From: CAZAYB01 sp964489215
GTDB taxonomy: Bacteria; Planctomycetota; Phycisphaerae; Sedimentisphaerales; Anaerohalosphaeraceae
Direction: 5' to 3'
DNA: 5,469 nucleotides
NCBI GenBank assembly: GCA_964489215.1
Contig: CAZAYB010000207.1
Coordinates: 1 to 5,469 of the forward strand
Shown piece by piece: positions 1 to 5,012 of the stretch. Made by a program: the position numbers and the translations under genes. The number at the start of each line of letters is the position of its first letter. Position 1 is the stretch's first letter. The notes beneath the pieces were generated by a model. It had not been told where the DNA came from and ran no database searches. It saw only the letters and a program-made list of their open reading frames with translations.

Positions 1-798
1 CATCTCAACTTCCTTTACAGTACCGTCACTGTGAGCCACTGTAAAATCAACCGCCTCACCCTTGCCCGACAAAGCACCTGCTATCAATAGAGAACCAAAA
101 TCCACAAAGCTTTCATTGCCGACTTTTATTATCCTGTCACCCGCGCCAAGACCAGCTGTCTCAGCAGGAGAGTCAGGCCGAACTCCGCCGACAACTGCAG
201 GTGGAAGCTTGATGCTCGCAAGAAAAACTATCATAAATATAAACACCGCGCTGATTGCGTTAAACAATACACCAGCCGCTACAACACCTATCCTTACCCA
301 CACACTCTTATTCGCAAACGAACGGGGATCATCACTGGCCTCGGCACTGCCAACATCCTCCTGACCCAGCATCTTGACATAACCGCCGAAAGGCAAAAGA
401 CCAAGACGGTATTCAGTACCTTCCTCATCGCTCTTTGATTCTGAATCTGAATCATCACCCGAACCGGAACCCAGGAAACTGAATTTCATACCCTTGCTGC
501 TCTTGCGTATACCCAAAAGAGTTGGTGCAAAACCGATACTGAATGCCTCTACTTTGATTCCCGAAAGCTTAGCAACTATAAAATGACCAAATTCATGGAT
601 CATGATAACCGCACCAAAACCGATCATTACCATCAATATGCTCTTGACAGTATTCAGCGCAGAACTTTCATTTATGATCAGGTAACTAACTCCGCCTGCC
701 ATAAGCAATAGTATTAGTAGAAAACTCAAAAACCTCACCGCTGCCAGTCGCTTCTGTACAGTTTTCCGCTGTGTAGCCTTAGTATCCTGTTCGCTCAA
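1..798 (-). CDS. rseP: RseP-type site-2 intramembrane zinc metalloprotease (M50), partial, C-terminus beyond the left edge
   Basis: Membrane-embedded zinc protease. In the RseP family it cleaves transmembrane anti-sigma factors or remnant signal peptides during envelope-stress signalling; the substrate here is unknown. The 266 visible codons show an N-terminal hydrophobic segment (about residues 21-42), a second segment carrying the zinc-binding HEFGH (68-72, catalytic Glu69), the family strand after LGLLPFGGYVKM (132-143), a third segment (about 167-196) with a GxxxN-type GVLFN, and the start of a PDZ domain (about 199-266). The C-terminal DG-type zinc-ligand segment lies off the window. The start is TTG at 796-798, chosen because GGAGG sits six bases upstream; a nearby ATG (809-811) is out of frame and stops after ten codons. 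It follows dxr by 17 bases, so co-transcription is likely. Oddities are the extra N-terminal membrane segment before HExxH and an acidic Ser/Gly-rich insert at about 110-128. Confidence 0.93.
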   Translation of the reverse strand, partial: MSEQDTKATQRKTVQKRLAAVRFLSFLLILLLMAGGVSYLIINESSALNTVKSILMVMIGFGAVIMIHEFGHFIVAKLSGIKVEAFSIGFAPTLLGIRKSSKGMKFSFLGSGSGDDSDSESKSDEEGTEYRLGLLPFGGYVKMLGQEDVGSAEASDDPRSFANKSVWVRIGVVAAGVLFNAISAVFIFMIVFLASIKLPPAVVGGVRPDSPAETAGLGAGDRIIKVGNESFVDFGSLLIAGALSGKGEAVDFTVAHSDGTVKEVEM

Positions 799-804
799 AA
801 TGAA

Positions 805-809
805 CCTCC
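805..809 (-). promoter_or_regulatory. Shine-Dalgarno sequence of rseP
   Basis: GGAGG on the minus strand, six bases before the TTG at 796-798. It decides the unusual TTG start of rseP and lies between the dxr stop (TAG, 816-818) and the rseP start, so translation of rseP initiates independently on a shared dxr-rseP message. Confidence 0.8.
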
Positions 810-815
810 ATGTAA

Positions 816-2006
816 CTATGCCGTGTTCTCAATTTTCCCTGTTTTATTGACCCTGTCTTCAAATATCCTTACAACTTCGGCCCTGGCATGCTTGTCAGCT
901 TCCATTATTTCAAAAAGACCGGGATCATTTACAAAATCATGACTTTCANNNNNNNNNNCTACAATATCGAATATATCGGTAAAACTTATCCCCCCCGAAA
1001 GAAACTTTTCCACTGCCGCCTCATTTGCCGCGTTAAATACCGCAGGACCTGTACCACCAGCCTTGCCGACTTCATACCCGATACGTAAAAGACGAAAAAC
1101 TTCCATGTCAGGAAGCTCAAAATCAAGCCTTCTCATCTGATCAAAACTCATACTTTGACCAATTCCCTCAACACGTTCCGGATAAGTAAGAGCATACTGT
1201 ATCGGCAAACACATATCAGGGCTGCCCATCTGGGCAATAACAGAACCGTCTACAAACTCAACCATGGAATGGACAATCGACTGAGGATGAATAACAACTT
1301 CTATCATGTCTATATCGATGCCAAAAAGCCACTTCGCCTCGATAACCTCAAGAGCCTTATTCATCATCGTCGCAGAATCTATAGTAATCTTAGGCCCCAT
1401 CTCCCAGGTAGGATGCGAAAGAGCCTGCTCAACAGTAACGTTCCTTATATCCTCAGCACTGGCACCCCGAAATGGTCCCCCGCTGGCTGTAAGCATTATA
1501 CGCTTAACCTCGTTTATTCTGCCGGACTGCATTGCCTGAAAAACAGCGCTGTGCTCGCTGTCTACTGGCAGAATTTCTGCACCGTTAGCTTTTGCCGTCT
1601 CCATCAAAAGCTTACCTGCAGCAACTAATGGCTCCTTGTTGGCGATTGCTATCGTTTTACCTGCCTCAGCTGCCGCAAGAACGGCCGGCAAACCTGCAGA
1701 ACCAACTACTGCTGTTATAACAACATCAACGTTATCATCGCGAGCGATTTCGATCATACCATCACCGCCCTCAAGAACCTTAACGTCAAGCCCGTCGGAT
1801 CTGCTGAGAAAATTCTCAAAAAATTCCCCATCTGTAACAGCTGCAACTTTTGGCTTGTAGGCCCTGCACTGATTGGCGAGCTCTTCAACACTGCTGTTGG
1901 CGCTCAGTGCGTACACCTCATAACCATCACCAAGCGCATCTATTACGCGTAATGCATTATTGCCTATCGAACCGGTAGAACCGAGAATCGCTATTTTTTT
2001 GCCCAT
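816..2006 (-). CDS. dxr: 1-deoxy-D-xylulose 5-phosphate reductoisomerase (DXR/IspC)
   Basis: Cytosolic NADPH- and divalent-metal-dependent enzyme that converts 1-deoxy-D-xylulose 5-phosphate to 2-C-methyl-D-erythritol 4-phosphate, the first committed step of the MEP isoprenoid pathway. The 396 residues are a normal full length. Visible signatures: the N-terminal dinucleotide-binding GSTGSIG (9-15); IANKEPLV (121-128); PVDSEH (147-152) with presumed metal ligands Asp149 and Glu151; the ASGGPFRG loop (174-181); HPTWEMG (198-204); and MNKALEVIEA (215-224) with the third presumed metal ligand Glu220. The C-terminal helical domain contains GGTGPAVFNAANE (317-329). Residues 350-353 are undetermined because of ten Ns. 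The Pro in NKEPLV replaces the Ser/Thr usual there. The ATG start has no convincing Shine-Dalgarno sequence. It heads a two-gene or longer unit with rseP 17 bases downstream. The identification is secure from the combined motifs. Confidence 0.97.
   Translation of the reverse strand: MGKKIAILGSTGSIGNNALRVIDALGDGYEVYALSANSSVEELANQCRAYKPKVAAVTDGEFFENFLSRSDGLDVKVLEGGDGMIEIARDDNVDVVITAVVGSAGLPAVLAAAEAGKTIAIANKEPLVAAGKLLMETAKANGAEILPVDSEHSAVFQAMQSGRINEVKRIMLTASGGPFRGASAEDIRNVTVEQALSHPTWEMGPKITIDSATMMNKALEVIEAKWLFGIDIDMIEVVIHPQSIVHSMVEFVDGSVIAQMGSPDMCLPIQYALTYPERVEGIGQSMSFDQMRRLDFELPDMEVFRLLRIGYEVGKAGGTGPAVFNAANEAAVEKFLSGGISFTDIFDIVXXXXESHDFVNDPGLFEIMEADKHARAEVVRIFEDRVNKTGKIENTA
949..958. other. Ten-base run of undetermined bases (assembly gap) inside dxr
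   Basis: Ten consecutive Ns interrupt dxr at codons 350-353. The reading frame continues correctly on both sides. The flanking residues FTDIFDIV and ESHD are separated by the same number of positions as in the E. coli protein as I remember it, so the true gap is probably close to ten bases. Whether the Ns mark low quality or a scaffold join cannot be told from the sequence. Confidence 0.97.
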
Positions 2007-2011
2007 AAATT

Positions 2012-2020
2012 AATATACCA
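2012..2020 (-). promoter_or_regulatory. Candidate extended -10 element immediately upstream of dxr
   Basis: The minus strand reads TGGTATATT here, an extended -10 (TGn) followed by TATATT, ending five bases before the A of the dxr ATG. No recognisable -35 lies 17 bases upstream. If used, transcription would begin on or beside the start codon and give a leaderless dxr message, which would fit the absence of a Shine-Dalgarno sequence. A short AT-rich match like this can easily arise by chance. Confidence 0.25.
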
Positions 2021-2122
2021 GTAAAACTTGTTACCGATCTGAAATAATGACGGAATTTACACCAAATCACCATAAAACACTGAAAATACTCTAAAAACTG
2101 CATCAAACAAAGCTAAGCTTAT

Positions 2123-2188
2123 CTTATCTTTTCGGACAAACAATGTCGCCGGCGCAAATATTTTCCGTCTTTTCAATCAAAAGATAAG
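2123..2188. repeat. 10-bp perfect inverted repeat in the araC-dxr spacer
   Basis: CTTATCTTTT (2123-2132) and AAAAGATAAG (2179-2188) are perfect inverted copies separated by 46 bases. The spacer contains the 8-base palindrome CGCCGGCG (2147-2154) near its middle. The promoter-proximal arm overlaps the end of the candidate dxr -10 box and its expected transcription start, so the pair could be a two-site operator; in a read-through transcript it could also fold as a long hairpin. The arms are AT-rich, which raises the chance of coincidence. No known riboswitch class is recognised. Confidence 0.55.
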
Positions 2189-2214
2189 TATCGCAGAAAA
2201 ATTCACACTGTCAA
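2187..2214 (-). promoter_or_regulatory. Probable sigma70-type promoter for dxr-rseP
   Basis: On the minus strand a perfect TTGACA -35 (2209-2214) is followed after 16 bases by GATACT (2187-2192), preceded by TGC as an extended -10. Transcription would start near 2180 and leave an untranslated leader of about 174 bases before the dxr ATG. It lies directly beyond the presumed terminator of the upstream regulator gene, which fits an independent promoter for dxr-rseP. Confidence 0.6.
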
Positions 2215-2216
2215 AC

Positions 2217-2273
2217 AAAATAAAAACTCAATAAGCTGTTTAAACAGGGTTAAAACTATATCGGATTGAGTTT
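2217..2273 (-). terminator. Candidate intrinsic terminator of the AraC-family gene
   Basis: AAACTCAAT (2265-2273 read on the minus strand) pairs perfectly over nine bases with ATTGAGTTT (2224-2232), and the second arm runs into a T-rich tract (TTTTTATTTTG). The first arm lies in the last sense codons of the regulator gene, whose TAG is at 2256-2258. The 32-base loop includes a perfect 12-base palindrome, CTGTTTAAACAG (2236-2247). The stem is AT-rich and the loop long, so efficiency may be modest. Confidence 0.5.
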
Positions 2274-3557
2274 GACAGGACGTTTATTCTTATCCCTGAA
2301 CTGCCTGGGTGTCATGCCGACCATATCCTTAAACGTCCTCGTAAAATAGCTCTGGTTATTGTAACCTACTTCAAAGCATATAGCCGTACAGCTTTTGTCT
2401 GTCGACAATAGCAAACTCTTGGCGTGATTGATGCGAACACTCGTGAGATATTCTATAAGGGTTATACCCATCTGCTCCTTGAAAAGGTGGGCAAGCCTTG
2501 AAACACTCAGATAAGATGCCTTTGCGATATCTGCAAGCGTAATCGGCTGGTCATAATGGCCTTCTATAAAATCGACCGCCGGGCGGATCTGTGTCATCTT
2601 GCCCGCGTCCTGGGCCCTGTATACACTGTCAATAAAATCATTTAACGCCGCACTTATCCATGCGCAAAGCTCCTCCTGGTTGTTCTTCTGCATCGCGGTA
2701 TTGATATAGTTAAGGTTCTTTTCAAGAAGAAGATTTATCTCAACCCCTCCCTCAGCGGCAGCCCTGCTCAATACGCTCAAAAGTTCAACCAGTCGAGCCT
2801 TTAAAGTGTTGATATCACCTGGGTTATGAAGCATTATCGTTGCCAGCATATTGTTGAGTATCTCCCGGGCTCCAGTTCGATCGCCGATTTTCACCTTACC
2901 GATAAGTTCACGTTCGCTTTCATAAGGATACTTGCTCTCAATCCCGAGCTTTTTGCTCTCTTGAATAAAATCGCTTATTTCCGACTGCTGCTGGGTCATT
3001 TTGCGACGCCATTGAGCCACACGGGGGTCAAGTTCGGTAACTTCATAAAGCAGAATGTATAAAAATTCAGCCGCCTCGTGCAGCTTTCTCCCGGATACAA
3101 CCGGCAATTTATAAGCCGAATTTATCAGCTTAGACCTGTTTACCCTCAGTCCCCGAAGTCGCTTGAGTATGTCTTCTTCAATACTCTCATTGCATTGCTC
3201 CCAGAAGCACTTACCAAAGAAAAGCCCTCCCAATGGATTGTCACGGTCCATTATAGGCACTGCAACGGTAACAATACCGGCATGACAAAGTGAAATATAA
3301 GGCTGACCTGTTTCTATCGATATATCAAGGCTGCGCAACCTGTCCTGGTGACAGCGTTTAGCTCCGGTTGCAGATTCGCGGACGTTTTCGCAAAATGCGG
3401 GTAAACAGCCGTTTGAACACATGCTCCTTATGCGTTTACCTTCAATGTTGGTTGTCTCAAGTTTCATTCCAAAATTGCTTTTGAAAACAGACTCGATTTT
3501 TTTGAAATGGTCCTTTGTGAAAAGGTCAGTAAGTTCTGCTGCGTTGGGTTGTACCAC
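2256..3557 (-). CDS. PocR-domain AraC-family transcriptional regulator
   Basis: DNA-binding regulator with a ligand-sensing N-terminus. Residues about 8-125 match the PocR sensory domain (named after the propanediol/cobalamin regulator), including its conserved Cys pattern: FCENV with Cys56, RC at Cys69, LCHAG with Cys91, and the PLGGLFFGK strand (108-116). Further cysteines at 47, 51, 117 and 122 could bind metal or sense redox state. Residues about 207-312 form the helical linker common in YesN-like AraC regulators. The C-terminus (about 323-423) is the AraC DNA-binding domain with two helix-turn-helix units: DIAKASYLSVSRLAHLFKE (343-361), and SCTAICFEVGYNNQSYFTR (389-407) leading to MTPRQFR. 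The GTG start (3555-3557) has GGAG six bases upstream. It is transcribed divergently from the MraY/WecA-like gene. The ligand is unknown; small organic molecules are the usual suggestion for this domain. Likely targets are its own promoter, the divergent gene or dxr, but that is inference. Confidence 0.92.
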   Translation of the reverse strand: MVQPNAAELTDLFTKDHFKKIESVFKSNFGMKLETTNIEGKRIRSMCSNGCLPAFCENVRESATGAKRCHQDRLRSLDISIETGQPYISLCHAGIVTVAVPIMDRDNPLGGLFFGKCFWEQCNESIEEDILKRLRGLRVNRSKLINSAYKLPVVSGRKLHEAAEFLYILLYEVTELDPRVAQWRRKMTQQQSEISDFIQESKKLGIESKYPYESERELIGKVKIGDRTGAREILNNMLATIMLHNPGDINTLKARLVELLSVLSRAAAEGGVEINLLLEKNLNYINTAMQKNNQEELCAWISAALNDFIDSVYRAQDAGKMTQIRPAVDFIEGHYDQPITLADIAKASYLSVSRLAHLFKEQMGITLIEYLTSVRINHAKSLLLSTDKSCTAICFEVGYNNQSYFTRTFKDMVGMTPRQFRDKNKRPVKLNPI

Positions 3558-3563
3558 TTATAA

Positions 3564-3567
3564 CTCC
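3564..3567 (-). promoter_or_regulatory. Shine-Dalgarno sequence of the AraC-family gene
   Basis: GGAG on the minus strand with a six-base spacer to the GTG at 3555-3557. It supports that non-ATG start as the true one. Confidence 0.7.
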
Positions 3568-3615
3568 AGTAATTTAACTTTGTTACATTAAAATCACGCC
3601 CAGTAGCAAGATTGT

Positions 3616-3644
3616 ATTATAGCAATAATGACAAGAAAGTGCAA
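3616..3644 (-). promoter_or_regulatory. Sigma70-type promoter of the AraC-family gene
   Basis: On the minus strand TTGCAC (3639-3644), a 17-base spacer and a perfect TATAAT (3616-3621) preceded by TGC, an extended -10. The expected start is near 3609, giving a leader of about 50 bases that carries the GGAG. This is the best promoter match in the window and suggests substantial basal expression of the regulator. Confidence 0.75.
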
Positions 3645-3672
3645 GTATTTCCACAGAAATATAACAAAAAAA

Positions 3673-3696
3673 CGGCGGGTAATCGCGGCGGATAAT
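3673..3696. repeat. Tandem 11-base direct repeat between divergent promoters, candidate operator
   Basis: CGGCGGGTAAT (3673-3683) and CGGCGGATAAT (3686-3696) differ at one base and repeat with a 13-base period. They form a GC-rich island in an otherwise AT-rich control region, 28 bases from the -35 box of the leftward promoter and 23 bases from that of the rightward one. AraC-family proteins often bind direct repeats, but usually with a period near 21 bases, so binding by the neighbouring regulator is only a possibility. Confidence 0.45.
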
Positions 3697-3719
3697 TGTG
3701 GTCGGGAAAAATTCAAATC

Positions 3720-3748
3720 TTGAAAATGTTATTTCTTAAGGGTATAAT
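3720..3748 (+). promoter_or_regulatory. Sigma70-type promoter of the MraY/WecA-like gene
   Basis: TTGAAA (3720-3725), a 17-base spacer and a perfect TATAAT (3743-3748). Transcription should begin at about 3754-3757, which is where the longest reading frame of the downstream gene starts. That conflict suggests translation begins further downstream. Confidence 0.7.
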
Positions 3749-3756
3749 CAGGGTAA

Positions 3757-4899
3757 TTGATAACTTTTCAGAGTATTTATCATCACTTTAGGAGATTTAA
3801 CATCACTGTTTATATGGTACTGGGGTTGTTGCTTTTGGCTGGTTCTTTTGCAGCTTCTGTTATATTAACAAAAGCAGCGATCATATATTACACCGGCAAG
3901 GGTTTTTTGGCTCATCCTTCAAGTGACAGGTACCACAGCCGACCGGTGGCACTTGGGGGGGGCAGTGCAATATTTGCAACGATAATATTATTTATCGTAG
4001 GGTCGGTGGTTTTTGCGCTTCTTTTTGTTTTTCCGGATCCTTTTAATATTTTCGGGGAGGAAATCGGGAGCCATTACGAGGGTTTTTCTGCCAGTCTCGA
4101 TCAGCTGTGTGTTGTAATCGGCTGTGCTGCAGTGCTTTATGTTGTTGGGTACATAGATGACAGGAAAGGGCTTGGGCCTTTTTTCAAGCTGGCGGTTCAG
4201 TTTGGGGTTGCTTTTGCGGGGGCCTGGTTTGCGAATATTAAACTTGAGCTTTTTATTCATAATCGCTTTATAACTTCTGTGATATCAACGTTTTGGATAG
4301 TGTTGATAATTAACTGCTTTAATTTTCTGGATAATATGGACGGTTTGTCGGCAGGGATAGCGCTGATAGTATCGACGGTTTTGTTTACAGCGGCGGCGGT
4401 ATCCGGCCAGTTTTTTATAGGGTCAATATCGCTGGTTACCATGGGGGCGCTGGCGGGGTTTTTAGTGTTTAATTTTCCGCCTGCAAAGGTGTTTATGGGT
4501 GATGCAGGGTCGATGGTTGTAGGGTTTTTTCTTGCGTTAATTTCTTTGCGGACAACGTATTATAATCAGTCTTTAGGTTCAGGGCTTTATGCGGTATTTA
4601 TGCCGATTATAGTAATGGCAGTTCCTTTTTATGATTTTGTTACAGTAACATTGATTCGGCTCTGGCAGGGTAAGAGTCCTTTTGTGGGTGATACACAGCA
4701 TTTTTCGCATCGTCTTAAGAGACGGGGACTTACGGACAGGCAGGTGGCGCTGACTCTTTATCTTGCGACTATTTGTACGAGCATTTCAGCGGTCTTTCTT
4801 TATCAGGTAAATCTGGCGGGGACGATTCTTGTATTTGCGCAAACTATTATGGTACTTGCAATTATAGCTACTCTCGAATGGAGCGGGGGTAAGGGGTAA
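3757..4899 (+). CDS. MraY/WecA-family polyprenyl-phosphate sugar-1-phosphate transferase
   Basis: Polytopic inner-membrane enzyme that transfers a sugar-1-phosphate, typically GlcNAc-1-P, from a UDP-sugar to undecaprenyl phosphate, the first membrane step of an envelope or surface glycan. Numbered from the TTG: the first membrane helix is about 18-42; HPSSDRYHSRPVALGGG (53-69) is the family's substrate loop; YIDDRKGLG (132-140) has the catalytic Asp134/Asp135; NFLDNMDGLSAG (189-200) has Asp192 and Asp195; VFMGDAGS (245-252) has Asp249; and GDTQHFSHRLKRRGL (311-325) is the sugar-nucleotide loop, with Ser where WecA-like proteins often have a further His. Around ten membrane segments are apparent. 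Residues about 91-115 form a longer loop than usual between helices. This resembles WecA/TagO more than MraY. The start is uncertain: TTG 3757 is the outer limit, while AGGAG at 3790-3794 favours ATC at 3802 or ATG at 3814. A run of eight Gs lies in the GGG motif (3955-3962). Confidence 0.92.
   Translation: MITFQSIYHHFRRFNITVYMVLGLLLLAGSFAASVILTKAAIIYYTGKGFLAHPSSDRYHSRPVALGGGSAIFATIILFIVGSVVFALLFVFPDPFNIFGEEIGSHYEGFSASLDQLCVVIGCAAVLYVVGYIDDRKGLGPFFKLAVQFGVAFAGAWFANIKLELFIHNRFITSVISTFWIVLIINCFNFLDNMDGLSAGIALIVSTVLFTAAAVSGQFFIGSISLVTMGALAGFLVFNFPPAKVFMGDAGSMVVGFFLALISLRTTYYNQSLGSGLYAVFMPIIVMAVPFYDFVTVTLIRLWQGKSPFVGDTQHFSHRLKRRGLTDRQVALTLYLATICTSISAVFLYQVNLAGTILVFAQTIMVLAIIATLEWSGGKG
3790..3794 (+). 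promoter_or_regulatory. Shine-Dalgarno-like AGGAG inside the annotated 5' end of the transferase gene
   Basis: AGGAG lies seven bases before an in-frame ATC codon (3802-3804) and 19 bases before the first in-frame ATG (3814-3816). With the promoter at 3720-3748 it would give a normal leader of about 45 bases, so it is a better initiation signal than anything in front of the TTG at 3757. Confidence 0.5.
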
Positions 4900-4982
4900 G
4901 GTTGTAGCCTTGTAACAGGGGGACAGAGCTGGTTTAGGAAGGGGGGTTAGGGCGGAAGAATCTGCCGATATCTGGTTGGGAG

Positions 4983-5012
4983 TGAAATATCTGGGGGTAT
5001 TTCAATTTTTTT
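4983..5012 (+). terminator. Intrinsic terminator after the MraY/WecA-like gene
   Basis: A perfect 7-bp stem, TGAAATA (4983-4989) and TATTTCA (4998-5004), encloses the loop TCTGGGGG. It is followed by one A and seven Ts (5006-5012). It lies 83 bases after the stop codon on the coding strand. The stem is AT-rich, so it may be weak, but its position and T-run fit an intrinsic terminator and suggest the gene is the last of its unit. Confidence 0.6.

Noticed and set aside
62..364. 100-codon plus-strand frame near the left edge
   Set aside because: Antisense to the RseP PDZ and membrane region, which has clear conserved motifs.
809..811. ATG just upstream of rseP as an alternative start
   Set aside because: Out of frame with the protease; it reaches a stop after ten codons. 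The TTG at 796-798 with GGAGG is preferred.
1155..1628. 157-codon plus-strand frame
   Set aside because: Lies wholly antisense to well-conserved dxr codons; its composition is that of a shadow frame.
3645..3655. DnaA-box-like sequence (ATTTCCACA) in the divergent spacer
   Set aside because: Two mismatches to TTATCCACA and no second copy nearby, so it does not by itself support an origin.
4918..4980. Possible G-quadruplex from runs of Gs after the transferase gene
   Set aside because: Runs of three or more Gs are separated by loops of about 18, 3 and 25 bases, outside the usual compact pattern; general G-richness explains them.
4968..4994. Direct repeat ATATCTGG (4968-4975 and 4987-4994)
   Set aside because: Only eight bases and two copies, partly inside the terminator hairpin; likely chance.
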